From positions 868,001 to 932,000 of the forward strand of contig NZ_CP016382.1 of NCBI RefSeq assembly GCF_002813635.1: a stretch of DNA of 64,000 bases, written 5' to 3'. Position numbers and translations under genes: made by a program. Under the pieces are notes generated by a model. That model did no database searches. It was not told the origin of the DNA and saw only the letters and a list, made by a program, of their open reading frames with translations. This document shows, one piece after another, positions 10,598-20,399 of the stretch. Source of the DNA: Spiribacter roseus (GTDB lineage: Bacteria > Pseudomonadota > Gammaproteobacteria > Nitrococcales > Nitrococcaceae). The first letter of the stretch is position 1, and every line of letters starts with the position of its first letter.

Positions 10598-10616
10598 AGG
10601 CGGCTCACAGCGACAA
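10588..10616 (-). promoter_or_regulatory. Sigma-70 promoter of rpsB
   Basis: On the minus strand, TTGTCG (-35, 10611-10616) and TATAAA (-10, 10588-10593) are separated by exactly 17 nt. A TGG immediately precedes the -10, giving an extended -10. This predicts an rpsB leader of about 115-120 nt, which could hold the autoregulatory S2 binding site known in enterobacteria; I did not identify that structure. Confidence 0.75.
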
Positions 10617-10629
10617 TTTGAAAGCCCTC

Positions 10630-11388
10630 ATGACCATCACCACCAAGTCTGCCGCCGAGATCGAGAAGATGCGCGAGGCCGGTGCCCGCGCCGCCGCGGT
10701 GCTCGACATGATCGCCGAGCATGTGCGGCCCGGCGTGACCACCGCCGAACTCGATCGGCTCTGCCACGAGAAAATCGACGCCATGGGAGACATCCCGGCG
10801 CCGCTCAACTACCGCGGTTTTCCGAAAGCCACCTGCATCTCGGTCAATCACGTGATCTGCCATGGCATTCCCGGCAGCAAGATGCTCAAGCGCGGCGACA
10901 TCCTCAACATCGACGTCACGGTGATCCACGACGGCTGGCACGGCGATACCAGCCGGATGTACTTTGCCGGTGATCCGGGGGTCCAGGCCCGCCGCGTCAG
11001 CCGGGTGGCCTTCGATGCGCTCCATGCCGGCATCGATCAGGTCCGACCGGGCGCGCGGCTGGGGGACATCGGCCACGCCATCCAGACCCTCGCCGAGGCT
11101 GAAGGCTGCTCGGTGGTCCGCGAGTACTGTGGTCACGGCATCGGGCGTGGCTTTCACGAAGACCCGCAGGTGCTGCATCACGGCCAGCCCGGCACCGGCG
11201 AGGTCCTCAAGCCAGGCATGACCTTCACCATCGAGCCGATGATTAATGCCGGGCGCGCCGAGACACGCCTGCTCGGCGATCAGTGGACGGTGGTCACCAA
11301 GGACCACAGCCTTTCCGCCCAATGGGAGCACACCGTCGCCGTCACGGATGGGGGCGTCGATATCCTGACCCTCAGCGGCAATCACTGA
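10630..11388 (+). CDS. map: Methionine aminopeptidase type I
   Basis: Removes the initiator methionine from nascent proteins using a dinuclear metal centre. It is 252 aa from the ATG at 10630; a TTG 12 nt upstream is in frame but less likely. The metal ligands are visible as Asp in NIDVTVIHDGWHGDTS (two Asp), His in GHGIGRGFHEDPQV, Glu in FTIEPMINAG and Glu in QWEHTVAV; the substrate His is in HVICHGIP. It begins the map-glnD-dapCDE plus-strand run, divergent from rpsB, as in many gammaproteobacteria. Confidence 0.96.
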   Translation: MTITTKSAAEIEKMREAGARAAAVLDMIAEHVRPGVTTAELDRLCHEKIDAMGDIPAPLNYRGFPKATCISVNHVICHGIPGSKMLKRGDILNIDVTVIHDGWHGDTSRMYFAGDPGVQARRVSRVAFDALHAGIDQVRPGARLGDIGHAIQTLAEAEGCSVVREYCGHGIGRGFHEDPQVLHHGQPGTGEVLKPGMTFTIEPMINAGRAETRLLGDQWTVVTKDHSLSAQWEHTVAVTDGGVDILTLSGNH

Positions 11389-11389
11389 C

Positions 11390-14107
11390 ATGGTCGCGGT
11401 GACCGCGACCGATGCCGGTCCTGCGCCGGTGGTTGACCGGCAGCTGCTCGACCTTGACGCCCTTGATCGGGCACTGGCCGGCGGCGACGACATCACACCG
11501 ATCCTGCAGGGCGCGCTGCGTGACGCCGACGAAACCCTCAGCGCCCGGTTCCTGGACGGCGAGCCGGCGCTCAAGCTGGTTCCCCTGCGCGCTGCGGTGA
11601 TGGATGCGGTGGTCACGCGGGCATGGGCGCTGTGCCTGGGGGATCTGGCCGGTGCGGCCTGTCTGGTGGCCGTGGGGGGTTACGGCCGCGGAGAACTGCA
11701 TCCCGGTTCGGACACGGATCTGATGATCATCATCCCCACGCCGCTGCCCGGCCCGCTCGAGGCGCGATTGAGCGACCTGGTCACCCGGCTCTGGGACATC
11801 GGCCTCGAGGTCGGCCACAGCGTGCGCAGCGTGGAAGACTGTGTGACCCAGGCCGAAGCGGATATCACCGTGGCCACCAATCTGATGGAGGCCCGGCCGC
11901 TTGCCGGCGACCGGTCGCTGTTCGCGGCGATGGAAGCCGCCACCAGCCCCTACCACATCTGGTCGGGACCGGCTTTTTTTGAAGCCAAGCGGGCCGAACA
12001 ACAGCGCCGCCACGAGCGCTACGACGACACGGCCTACAACCTGGAGCCCAACCTCAAGGAGGGCCCCGGCGGGCTGCGCGACATCCACATGATCGGCTGG
12101 GTGGCGAAGCGGCACTTCAATGCCGGTGCGCTGAGTGATCTGGTCGACCTGGGATTCCTCAGCGAAAGCGAGTACGAGGAGCTCATCCAGGGCCAGCATT
12201 TTCTCTGGGACATCCGCTTTGCCCTGCATGGCCTCGCCGGGCGTCGCGAAGACCGGCTGCTGTTCGACTACCAGGCCGATCTGGCCCGCCAGTTCGGCTA
12301 CAAGGATGCCACGCATACCCTGGCCGTCGAGCAGTTCATGCAGCGTTACTATCGCATGATCAAACGCCTATCGCGTCTTAATGAGATGTTGCTGCAGCTC
12401 TACGAAGAGACCATTCTCTACACCGACGTCGACGAAAAGCCGCAGCTGCTCAACAAGCGCTTTCAAGTCAAGCGCGGCTTCATTGAAATCACCCATCGGC
12501 AGGTCTTTCAGCGCTATCCGTTCGCCATGCTGGAGCTGTTCCTGCTGATGCAGCAGCACCCGGAAATCCGCGGCATCCGCGCGGCCACGATCCGCCAGCT
12601 GCGTGCCCACCGCGACCGCATCAATCCGGCGTTCCGTCGTGATCTGCGGGCGCGGAGTCTTTTCATGGAAATCTTCCGACAGCCCGTGGGGATCACCCAC
12701 GCGCTGCGGCGCATGCACAGCCACGGCATTCTGGGGCGCTATATCCCGGCGTTCGCCGCGATCACCGGGCGCATGCAGTATGACCTGTTCCACGTCTACA
12801 CCGTCGACACCCACACGCTCATGGTGGTCAGCAACCTGCGCCGGCTGAGCGTGCCCGAGCATCGCGACGAATTCCCGCAACTCAGCGAAATCCACTCGCG
12901 ACTGCCCAAGCCCGAGCTGCTGTATCTGGCCGCCCTGTTCCACGACATCGCCAAGGGCCGCGGCGGCGATCACTCCGAGCTGGGCGCCGAGGACGCCTAT
13001 GCGTTCTGCCTGCAGCACGGGCTGTCGCGGTATGACTGCCGCTTTGTCGCCTGGCTGGTGCGCAAGCACCTGCTGATGTCGATGACCGCGCAGCGGCGCG
13101 ATATCAGTGACCCCGGCGTCATCAACGAATTCGCCGGCGAGGTGGGCGACCTCAAGCACCTCGAGTATCTGTACCTGCTGACCGTGGCGGACATCCGGGC
13201 CACCGATGCCAAGCTCTGGAACACCTGGCGCAAGTCCCTGCTCCACGAGCTGTATCGGCGCACCGCACGGGCCCTGCGACGTGGGCTCGGCCAGCCCATC
13301 GACGAGGACGAGCTGGTCGCCGAGGCCCAGCATCGGGCGCGCGAGCTGCTACGGCGCAAGGGCCTGCACCATATGACCGTGCGCTCGATCTGGCGGCATT
13401 TCACACCGGACTATTTCCTGCGCTACTCGGCCGCCGAGGTGGCCTGGCATACCGAGGCCATCCACGCCGCCGGCAATGCCGCGCACGAGCCCCTCGTACT
13501 GATCGAGCCGGACGCCCAGCGCGGGGGGATCGAGGTATTCATCTACACCCGCGACCGCGACAACATCTTCGCCCTGGCGGTCTCGGCACTGGACCGCCTG
13601 AGCCTGGATATTCTCGATGCGCGGATCATCACCACGGATAACGGCTACACCCTGGACAGTTTCCTGGTGCAGATGCCGCAGGGCGGCGGCGCGGATCGGG
13701 CCGGGCTGGTGGAGACACTGCGCGTGACGCTGCGCGATCACCTGCACGATCCACAGACACTGCCCGAACCCGCCACCGGCGAAACGCCGCGTCGCCTGCG
13801 CCACTTCAACACCGACACCCAGATCGACTTCAGCGACGACACACGCAATCACCGCACGGTCATGGAACTGATCGCCGGCGACCAGCCGGGACTCCTGGCT
13901 CAGGTGGGCTATACCCTGGCCCGCCACGGGCTGCGGGTGCAGAACGCCAAGATCGCCACACTGGGTGAACGTGCCGAGGATGTGTTCTTCATCACCGACG
14001 ACGCCAATGCGCCACTCACCAGCGCGACGCGACAGCAGTTGCGGGCCGAGCTACTGAGCGCATTTGAGGAAGACGGCGACATCATGCGGAGGGGCGATGG
14101 CGTCTGA
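11390..14107 (+). CDS. glnD: PII uridylyltransferase/uridylyl-removing enzyme GlnD
   Basis: Senses glutamine and uridylylates or deuridylylates PII proteins, controlling glutamine synthetase. It is 905 aa, slightly longer than E. coli GlnD. The N-terminal nucleotidyltransferase has GGYGRGELHPGSDTDLMII (about residues 96-115). The middle HD domain has LFHDIAKGRGGDHSELGAED (about 510-530). Two C-terminal ACT domains follow, the last from about residue 820 (TVMELIAGDQPGLLAQVGYTL). The ATG starts 1 nt after the map stop. It overlaps dapC by 11 nt. Confidence 0.97.
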   Translation: MVAVTATDAGPAPVVDRQLLDLDALDRALAGGDDITPILQGALRDADETLSARFLDGEPALKLVPLRAAVMDAVVTRAWALCLGDLAGAACLVAVGGYGRGELHPGSDTDLMIIIPTPLPGPLEARLSDLVTRLWDIGLEVGHSVRSVEDCVTQAEADITVATNLMEARPLAGDRSLFAAMEAATSPYHIWSGPAFFEAKRAEQQRRHERYDDTAYNLEPNLKEGPGGLRDIHMIGWVAKRHFNAGALSDLVDLGFLSESEYEELIQGQHFLWDIRFALHGLAGRREDRLLFDYQADLARQFGYKDATHTLAVEQFMQRYYRMIKRLSRLNEMLLQLYEETILYTDVDEKPQLLNKRFQVKRGFIEITHRQVFQRYPFAMLELFLLMQQHPEIRGIRAATIRQLRAHRDRINPAFRRDLRARSLFMEIFRQPVGITHALRRMHSHGILGRYIPAFAAITGRMQYDLFHVYTVDTHTLMVVSNLRRLSVPEHRDEFPQLSEIHSRLPKPELLYLAALFHDIAKGRGGDHSELGAEDAYAFCLQHGLSRYDCRFVAWLVRKHLLMSMTAQRRDISDPGVINEFAGEVGDLKHLEYLYLLTVADIRATDAKLWNTWRKSLLHELYRRTARALRRGLGQPIDEDELVAEAQHRARELLRRKGLHHMTVRSIWRHFTPDYFLRYSAAEVAWHTEAIHAAGNAAHEPLVLIEPDAQRGGIEVFIYTRDRDNIFALAVSALDRLSLDILDARIITTDNGYTLDSFLVQMPQGGGADRAGLVETLRVTLRDHLHDPQTLPEPATGETPRRLRHFNTDTQIDFSDDTRNHRTVMELIAGDQPGLLAQVGYTLARHGLRVQNAKIATLGERAEDVFFITDDANAPLTSATRQQLRAELLSAFEEDGDIMRRGDGV

Positions 14108-15323
14108 TCAGCAACGGCCGGGCCAGGCGGGTCTCAGCCACCTTCAGCCGTACCCGTTCGAGCGCCTCCGTGCCCTGCTTGCGGACATCACTCCGCCGGC
14201 GGATCGCGAGCCGGTGGCGCTGTCCATCGGCGAGCCCCGCCATCCGGTGCCGGACTGGATCACCCGGGCCGCCGCCGACGCGCTGCATGACAGCCTGGGG
14301 CGGTACCCCGCCAGTGCGGGGCAGCCGGCGCTGCGCGAGACCATCGCGGGCTGGATCCGCCGACGCTTTCAACTGACCGACGGCGCCATTGACCCCGATC
14401 GCCACATCCTCCCGGCCGCCGGTACCCGGGAAGCCCTGTTTGCCGTGACCCAGGCACTGCTCAACCCCGCTGAACGGCCCGATGTGGCCATGCCCAACCC
14501 GTTCTATCAGATCTACGAGGGCGCGGCGCTGCTGGCCGGCGGCATCCCGAAACTGCTCAATACGGACCCGGTGGACGGACTGCCATCACTGGACGACTGG
14601 CAGGCGGCCGACTGGGCACGCTGCGGACTCATCTATCTATGCAGCCCGGGCAACCCCACGGGCCGGGTCATTCCGCAGACGTTCTGGGAGAAGCTCTTCG
14701 AGCAACAGGACCGCCACGGTTTCGTGATCGCGGCCGACGAGTGTTACAGCGAACTCTACCGCGATGAATCCAATCCGCCGCTGGGCCTGTTGCAGGCCTG
14801 CCAGGCGGCCGGCCGCACGGACTTCGCCGGCTGTCTCGTCTTCCACAGCCTGTCGAAGCGCTCCAATGTTCCGGGACTACGCTCCGGCTTCATCGCCGGT
14901 GACGCCCGACTGATCGCGTCTTTTCGCGCCTACCGCACCTATCAGGGCTGCGCCCTGCCGCTGCATGTGCAGCAGGCCAGCCGCGCGGCCTGGCAGGATG
15001 AGGCCCACGTGGCCGCGAATCGCGCCGCCTATCGCGACAAGTTCGAGCGCGCCCGCTCGATCATCGGCGATATCTGTCCCTATCAAGACCCTGAAGCGGG
15101 CTTTTATATCTGGTTGCCGGTCCCCGACGGCGATGACGAGGCCTTCACCCGCGGGCTCTACCGCGACACCGGCGTAACCGTGCTGCCGGGACGCTACCTG
15201 TCACGGCCCACGCCCGCGGGCGACCCCGGGCGGGGTCATGCGCGCCTGGCGCTGGTGGCCGAGACCCCGGTCTGCGAGGATGCGCTACATCGCATCCGCC
15301 ATTTTATTGAACACTCGTACTGA
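14097..15323 (+). CDS. dapC: N-succinyldiaminopimelate aminotransferase
   Basis: A PLP-dependent class I/II aminotransferase converting N-succinyl-2-amino-6-ketopimelate to succinyl-diaminopimelate in lysine and peptidoglycan synthesis. It is 408 aa from the ATG at 14097, preceded by CGGAGG. The PLP lysine lies in [16 protein letters not shown]; other fold motifs are [30 protein letters not shown] and [11 protein letters not shown]. Functional assignment rests largely on the direct neighbourhood dapC-dapD-dapE; by sequence alone other class I aminotransferases cannot be excluded. Confidence 0.9.
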   Translation: MASDQQRPGQAGLSHLQPYPFERLRALLADITPPADREPVALSIGEPRHPVPDWITRAAADALHDSLGRYPASAGQPALRETIAGWIRRRFQLTDGAIDPDRHILPAAGTREALFAVTQALLNPAERPDVAMPNPFYQIYEGAALLAGGIPKLLNTDPVDGLPSLDDWQAADWARCGLIYLCSPGNPTGRVIPQTFWEKLFEQQDRHGFVIAADECYSELYRDESNPPLGLLQACQAAGRTDFAGCLVFHSLSKRSNVPGLRSGFIAGDARLIASFRAYRTYQGCALPLHVQQASRAAWQDEAHVAANRAAYRDKFERARSIIGDICPYQDPEAGFYIWLPVPDGDDEAFTRGLYRDTGVTVLPGRYLSRPTPAGDPGRGHARLALVAETPVCEDALHRIRHFIEHSY

Positions 15324-15340
15324 CCCACGGAGCCGACTGC

Positions 15341-16159
15341 ATGGAATCCATCCAGGAAATCATTGAAACCGCCTTTGAGCGGCGCGATACCCTCAATCCC
15401 GCCGACGCGCCCGCTGAGCTGCATGCCGCCGTGCGGGACGCCCTCGGGCGACTCGACCGCGGCGAGGCGCGGGTGGCCGAGCCGGTCGACGGTGACTGGC
15501 AGGTCAATGAATGGCTCAAAAAGGCGGTCCTGCTGTCTTTCCGCCTCACCCCCAATCAGCGCATCCGCGGCGGTGAGACCGATTACTTCGACAAGGTCGC
15601 CATGAAGTACGCCGATTACAGCAGCGCCGACTTCGAGGCCGATGGCGTGCGGGTCGTGCCGCCGGCCGCGGCGCGCCGCGGCGCCTACATCGCTGACGGC
15701 GTGGTGCTGATGCCCTCCTACGTCAACATCGGCGCCTACGTCGACCGTGGGACGATGGTGGACACCTGGGCCACTGTCGGCTCCTGCGCGCAGATCGGCC
15801 GGAACGTGCACCTGTCTGGCGGCGCGGGCATCGGCGGGGTCCTCGAGCCGCTGCAGGCCAATCCGACCATCATCGAGGATGACTGCTTCATCGGCGCCCG
15901 CTCGGAGATCGTCGAAGGCGTTCGGGTCGAACAGGGCGCGGTGATCTCGATGGGCGTTTTCATCGGCCAGAGCACCCGCATCTACAACCGCGAGACCGGC
16001 GAGATCCTGTACGGCCGTGTCCCGGCCGGCGCCGTGGTGGTCCCCGGCAACCTGCCCGCCGCGGACGGCAGTCACAGCCTCTATTGCGCGGTCATCATCA
16101 AGCAGGTTGATGCGAAGACCCGGGCCAAGGTCGGCATCAACGAGCTGCTGCGCCCCTGA
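15341..16159 (+). CDS. dapD: Tetrahydrodipicolinate N-succinyltransferase
   Basis: Transfers succinate from succinyl-CoA to tetrahydrodipicolinate. It is 272 aa. An N-terminal helical domain precedes a left-handed beta-helix of hexapeptide repeats (from about residue 105). Family motifs include [50 protein letters not shown] and [20 protein letters not shown]. It lies between dapC and dapE with short gaps, confirming the succinylase variant of the pathway. Confidence 0.97.
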   Translation: MESIQEIIETAFERRDTLNPADAPAELHAAVRDALGRLDRGEARVAEPVDGDWQVNEWLKKAVLLSFRLTPNQRIRGGETDYFDKVAMKYADYSSADFEADGVRVVPPAAARRGAYIADGVVLMPSYVNIGAYVDRGTMVDTWATVGSCAQIGRNVHLSGGAGIGGVLEPLQANPTIIEDDCFIGARSEIVEGVRVEQGAVISMGVFIGQSTRIYNRETGEILYGRVPAGAVVVPGNLPAADGSHSLYCAVIIKQVDAKTRAKVGINELLRP

Positions 16160-16174
16160 GGCGGCACCCCGACA

Positions 16175-17329
16175 ATGGGCAGCGAGGTTTCGACACAACA
16201 GGCCATCGCCCTGACCGAGGCACTGGTCGCCCGCGCCTCGGTGACACCGGAGGATGCCGGCTGCCAGACACTGGTGGCTGAGCATCTGGCCGCTGCGGGG
16301 TTTGCCCTCGAATGGCTGCCCCGGGGGCCGGTCAGCAACCTGCTGGCCATCCGGGGGGACGAAGGACCGGTGCTGCTGTTTCTCGGCCACACCGATGTCG
16401 TCCCCGCCGGGCCGGCGGATGCCTGGACATCACCCCCCTTCGAGCCGACCCGGCGCGACGGTCACCTCTACGGACGCGGCAGCGCCGACATGAAGGCCAG
16501 TGTGGCGGCCTTTGTCACGGCCTGTGAGGCGGTGGCCGCCACCACACATATGCGCATCGCCGTTGCCCTGACCAGCGACGAGGAAGGCCCGGCGCAGGAC
16601 GGTATCCGCGCCATCGCCCCACTGATCCATGAACGGCTGGGCCGCATCGACTGGTGCCTTGTCGGCGAGCCGAGCAGCCAGACCCGCCTTGGTGACACGG
16701 TACGGGTGGGGCGCCGGGGCTCACTGAGTGGCGAGATCACCGTCACCGGCCACCAGGGGCATGTGGCTTACCCCGCTCAGGCGGACAACCCACTGCACCG
16801 ACTGATGCCGCTCATGGCCGAGCTCGCTGCGACGCGCTGGGATGACGGCACCCGTGAGTTCCCGCCCACCGGATTGCAGATCACCGGTGTCGGCGCCGCC
16901 ACCGATGCCATCAACGTCATCCCGGGGCAGGCATCGGCCCGCTTCAACCTGCGCTACTCGCCCGCCAGCACGGCCGAGGGCCTGCAGCAGCGCATCCATT
17001 CAATGGCCGATGCCCACGCTCCCGGTGCCACCATTGACTGGAAACATTCCGCAGCGCCCTTTTCAAGTGAACCGGGCGCCCTGCGACGGGCCATCGAGGC
17101 GGTGATCACCGATCGCAGCGGTACGCCCCCGCGGGCGGATACGGCCGGCGGCACCTCCGACGGCCGGTTCATTGCGCCGCTGGGCGCCGAGGTCGTGGAG
17201 TTTGGTCCGGTCAACCAGAGCATTCACCAGATCGATGAACGGGTCGCGCTGGAGGCCATCGGCCAGCTTGCCGAGGACTACGCAGCCATCATTCAGCGCC
17301 TGGATCAGCCCGGCCGGCCGCGAGACTGA
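16175..17329 (+). CDS. dapE: Succinyl-diaminopimelate desuccinylase
   Basis: A dinuclear zinc M20 peptidase-family hydrolase releasing succinate from succinyl-diaminopimelate. It is 384 aa. Zinc-site motifs are [37 protein letters not shown] with the catalytic Glu, and the C-terminal [14 protein letters not shown]. It ends the map-glnD-dapCDE run. Its last 41 nt overlap, tail to tail, the end of the FAD oxidoreductase on the other strand. Confidence 0.95.
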   Translation: MGSEVSTQQAIALTEALVARASVTPEDAGCQTLVAEHLAAAGFALEWLPRGPVSNLLAIRGDEGPVLLFLGHTDVVPAGPADAWTSPPFEPTRRDGHLYGRGSADMKASVAAFVTACEAVAATTHMRIAVALTSDEEGPAQDGIRAIAPLIHERLGRIDWCLVGEPSSQTRLGDTVRVGRRGSLSGEITVTGHQGHVAYPAQADNPLHRLMPLMAELAATRWDDGTREFPPTGLQITGVGAATDAINVIPGQASARFNLRYSPASTAEGLQQRIHSMADAHAPGATIDWKHSAAPFSSEPGALRRAIEAVITDRSGTPPRADTAGGTSDGRFIAPLGAEVVEFGPVNQSIHQIDERVALEAIGQLAEDYAAIIQRLDQPGRPRD

Positions 17330-18284
17330 TCAGCCGTCGGGCGGCTGCCCGGCCGCTGCGCCACGCTCCCTCGACGCGGCCGTCAACCACCCAGTCGCCG
17401 GCACACAACAGCTGATCGTGCTCGAGATAACCCACCGGCTCGGCCAGGGCCCGGCGCGAGCGGGCGAACCGCCAGCGATGAACGAACCGGTCGCTCACCG
17501 ATGGCTTGCGTCGCGTCAGCTCGGCGAACGCCTGCGTCAGGTATTCGCCGGCGGCGTCTTCGGACCATTCGATATTCGCCTCGCTCCAGGCATCGGTGGC
17601 GTGCAGCGTCCAGATCTCCGGGGTCTGCGGGCGCTGGGGACGGGCGCCCAGCCGCGCCACCCAGCCCAGCGGACCACTGCTCGGAAAGCCGGCGTCAAAC
17701 GCCAGATTGAGGGGCTCATCCAGCACCAGTCCCACCGCCCAGCAGGGTTTCATGGGCGCTTCCACCGCACGCGCCGCGAGGCGCGGACTGGGCTCGGCCA
17801 GTAGTGACTGGGCCTGGGGCGCGGGCGCGGTCAGCAACACGCCGTCGAATGTTCCCAGCGAATCACCGTGGCGATCCTGAATGGACCAGGCGGATGCCTC
17901 GCGGGTGATCTCGCGCACCTGCACCCCGCAGCGCACATCAAGTCCCTCGGCCATGTGCCGGGCCAGCGCGGACATGCGCGGCACCGCCACCAGACGGGCC
18001 TGCGCCCGGGCCGGCTGCCCCTCGGGCAGGACCCGCGGCGTCACCGGCCAGGATGCCAACACCCCGGCCTTGCGCCAGTCGTCCACGGCCGCCCGAAACT
18101 CTCCGTCGCGGGCGGTGAAATACTGGGTGCCCAGATCAACGCCAGCGTAGGGCGTGCGTTTGCTGACGATGCGTCCCCCGGGACCCCGGGCCTTATCGAA
18201 CACCACGGGCTCGAGGCCTGCGTCACTCAGGACGCGGGCCGCGCTCAGGCCCGCGAGCCCTGCCCCCACGATGGCAATGCGCAT
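17289..18284 (-). CDS. Renalase-like FAD/NAD(P)-dependent oxidoreductase
   Basis: A 331-aa flavoprotein of the amine-oxidase/renalase-like type. The N-terminal dinucleotide-binding motif [13 protein letters not shown] (residues 7-19) is followed by [16 protein letters not shown], a signature of the renalase-like group. The C-terminal FAD contact is [20 protein letters not shown]. No signal peptide is seen, so it is cytoplasmic. The substrate cannot be predicted. It is 26 nt downstream of dapB, in the hrcA-grpE-dnaK-dnaJ-dapB direction, and converges on dapE with a 41-nt overlap. A second protein of the same kind is at 36264-37454. Confidence 0.82.
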   Translation of the reverse strand: MRIAIVGAGLAGLSAARVLSDAGLEPVVFDKARGPGGRIVSKRTPYAGVDLGTQYFTARDGEFRAAVDDWRKAGVLASWPVTPRVLPEGQPARAQARLVAVPRMSALARHMAEGLDVRCGVQVREITREASAWSIQDRHGDSLGTFDGVLLTAPAPQAQSLLAEPSPRLAARAVEAPMKPCWAVGLVLDEPLNLAFDAGFPSSGPLGWVARLGARPQRPQTPEIWTLHATDAWSEANIEWSEDAAGEYLTQAFAELTRRKPSVSDRFVHRWRFARSRRALAEPVGYLEHDQLLCAGDWVVDGRVEGAWRSGRAAARRLISLAAGRADPGAE

Positions 18285-18310
18285 GACTGACTCCGGCGTT
18301 TGGCGACGAC

Positions 18311-19117
18311 TCAGTCGCTGAGACCGAGTACATCGTCCATGTCGAATCGGCCGGGAGGCTGGCTGATTACCCAGCGGGCCGCTCGCAGGGCACCACGGGC
18401 GAAGGTCTCGCGGCTCGCGGCTCGATGCGTGAGTTCAAGCCGCTCACCCTCACCCGCCAGCATGACCGTGTGTTCGCCTACGATATCGCCACCCCGCAGC
18501 GCCTGAAAACCGATGGCGCCCACGGGACGCTCCCCGGTCATCCCCTCGCGGGCGTACACCGCGTTCTCCTCCAGATCCACCCCGCGCCCATCGGCCACCG
18601 ACTGGCCCAGCGCCCGGGCCGTCCCGGAGGGCGCATCGCGCTTGCCGCGATGGTGCGCCTCGACGATCTCGACATCGTAGTCACTGCCGAGTGCGGCCGC
18701 CGCGGTCCGCACCAGGCGCTGCAGGAGCGTGACCCCGCTGCTGTAATTGGCGGCGAACACCACCGGCAGACTCCGGGCGGTGGCATCAATGGCCTGGATC
18801 CCGTCCGCATCCACCCCCGTGGTGCCGATCACGAGCGCGCAACCCCGCGAGCGGGCGGCGGTCAGATTGTCGGCCAATGCCGCCGGCAGGGTGAAATCGA
18901 TCGCGACATCGGCATCGGCCAATGCCGCTTCCGCGGAGGCGGTCAGGGTGACATCGAGCGCCCCGCAACCCGCGAGCAGACCGGCATCGCTGCCCACGGA
19001 GGGACTGTCCGCGCGGGTGGTGGCCCCGACCAGCTGCAGGTCATCGGCGGCGGCAACCAGCCCGATCAAAGTTCGGCCCATCCGGCCGGATGCCCCGAGG
19101 ATCGCCACTTTCGTCAT
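18311..19117 (-). CDS. dapB: 4-hydroxy-tetrahydrodipicolinate reductase
   Basis: Reduces hydroxy-tetrahydrodipicolinate with NAD(P)H in the lysine/diaminopimelate pathway, just upstream of the DapD step. It is 268 aa. The Rossmann motif is VAILGASGRMGRTL (residues 4-17), and the catalytic/substrate region is VEAHHRGKRDAPSGTA. It starts 1 nt after the dnaJ stop, so it is very likely in the heat-shock operon transcript. Confidence 0.96.
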   Translation of the reverse strand: MTKVAILGASGRMGRTLIGLVAAADDLQLVGATTRADSPSVGSDAGLLAGCGALDVTLTASAEAALADADVAIDFTLPAALADNLTAARSRGCALVIGTTGVDADGIQAIDATARSLPVVFAANYSSGVTLLQRLVRTAAAALGSDYDVEIVEAHHRGKRDAPSGTARALGQSVADGRGVDLEENAVYAREGMTGERPVGAIGFQALRGGDIVGEHTVMLAGEGERLELTHRAASRETFARGALRAARWVISQPPGRFDMDDVLGLSD

Positions 19118-19118
19118 G

Positions 19119-20258
19119 TCAGAGCTTCATCCGATCAAAAAAGGACTTCACCGTATCCAGCCATGAGCTGCCCCGCGGATTATGGTGCTCGCCATCCTGC
19201 TCAAGGGTCTCGGAGAGCTCCTCGAGCAGGGCCTTCTGCCGCGCGGTCAGGTTGACCGGCGTCTCGACCATGACCCGGCAGAGCAGATCGCCGTGGGTGC
19301 CGCCGCGGACCGGCTTGACGCCCTTGCCACGCACCCGGAAGACCTTGCCCGACTGGGTACCGGCGGGAATGCGCAGGGTCACCCGCCCCGCCAGCGTGGG
19401 GACCTCGATTTCGCCACCGAGCGCTGCGGTGGTCACGCTGAGCGGAATGTCGCAGCGCAGATCCGCTCCTTCGCGGGTGAAGATCGGATGCGGCTTGACC
19501 ACCATCTCGACGTACAGATCACCGGGCGGACCACCCTGCTCGCCGGGTTCACCCTCACCACTGAGGCGGATGCGATCGCCGGTATCCACACCCGGGGGCA
19601 CCTGCACGCTCAGGGTCTTCTGGTCGGGCACCGTGCCCTTACCCCGGCACTTGCGGCACGGATCACTGATCACCTGGCCCGTGCCATCACAGCGTGGGCA
19701 GGTCTGCTGAATCGAGAAAAATCCCTGCTGTACCCGGACATCGCCATGGCCATTGCAGGTCTGGCAGGTGACCGGCTCACTGCCGGGGGCCGCACCACTG
19801 CCGTCGCACTCATCGCAGCGCACCTGGGTGGGGATCTGGATATCCCGATCGACCCCCTGGACCGCCTCTTCGAGCGATATCTCCATGCGATAGCGCAGAT
19901 CCGCCCCGCGGAAGGCACGCCCGCCGCCGCGACCGCCGCCGAAGATATCACCGAAGACATCCGAGAAAATGTCGGAGAAATCGGCCCCGCCACGACCGAA
20001 TCCGCCCGCGCCGGGGCCGCCGCCGGCACTCGGGTCGACGCCGGCGTGACCGAACTGGTCATACGCCGAGCGCTTCTGCGGGTCGCTGAGGACCTCGTAG
20101 GCCTCCTTGACCTCCTTGAAGCGCACCTCGGCATCACCATCATCCGGATTGCGGTCGGGGTGATACTTCATCGCCAGCCGGCGATAGGCCTTTTTGAGGT
20201 CGCTTTCCGAGGCGTTCTTCGAGACCTCGAGGATTTCGTAATAATCGCGTTTTGCCAT
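19119..20258 (-). CDS. dnaJ: Chaperone DnaJ
   Basis: The Hsp40 co-chaperone stimulating DnaK ATPase. It is 379 aa. The J domain (residues 1-70) has the essential HPD in [13 protein letters not shown] Gly/Phe-rich linker (about 75-120) follows. The zinc domain has four CxxCxGxG repeats: [24 protein letters not shown] and CRKCRGKG. The C-terminal substrate-binding domains have the usual length. It lies 139 nt downstream of dnaK and 1 nt upstream of dapB. Confidence 0.98.
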   Translation of the reverse strand: MAKRDYYEILEVSKNASESDLKKAYRRLAMKYHPDRNPDDGDAEVRFKEVKEAYEVLSDPQKRSAYDQFGHAGVDPSAGGGPGAGGFGRGGADFSDIFSDVFGDIFGGGRGGGRAFRGADLRYRMEISLEEAVQGVDRDIQIPTQVRCDECDGSGAAPGSEPVTCQTCNGHGDVRVQQGFFSIQQTCPRCDGTGQVISDPCRKCRGKGTVPDQKTLSVQVPPGVDTGDRIRLSGEGEPGEQGGPPGDLYVEMVVKPHPIFTREGADLRCDIPLSVTTAALGGEIEVPTLAGRVTLRIPAGTQSGKVFRVRGKGVKPVRGGTHGDLLCRVMVETPVNLTARQKALLEELSETLEQDGEHHNPRGSSWLDTVKSFFDRMKL

Positions 20259-20380
20259 GGTGCCCGTTCTAACCGTTGTCGTTGCAGAGTAACGGCCGCC
20301 GCGCTAACAGCAAAGGCGCAGGCACCGAATGCCGGCCGTGGCCGGGCAATCGGTGGGCTGCGCCCTGCCGAAGAAGCGGA

Positions 20381-20399
20381 AAGGCCGCGATGCGGCTTT
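20381..20399 (-). terminator. Weak hairpin after dnaK
   Basis: Directly at the dnaK stop, the minus strand reads GCCGC-ATC-GCGGC followed by CTTT. The 5-bp GC stem with a very short T run could attenuate transcription from dnaK into dnaJ. The rest of the dnaK-dnaJ gap holds no obvious promoter. The loop is only 3 nt and the T tract is poor. Confidence 0.3.

Noticed and set aside
10045-11616. 523-codon minus-strand frame spanning rpsB, the promoter gap and map
   Set aside because: It runs through two certain genes and a promoter region, and its product mixes antisense map with out-of-frame rpsB.
20290-20310. GCGCTAACA similar to half of the LacI-type operator
   Set aside because: Only a half site without symmetry, in the dnaK-dnaJ gap and unrelated to the regulon.
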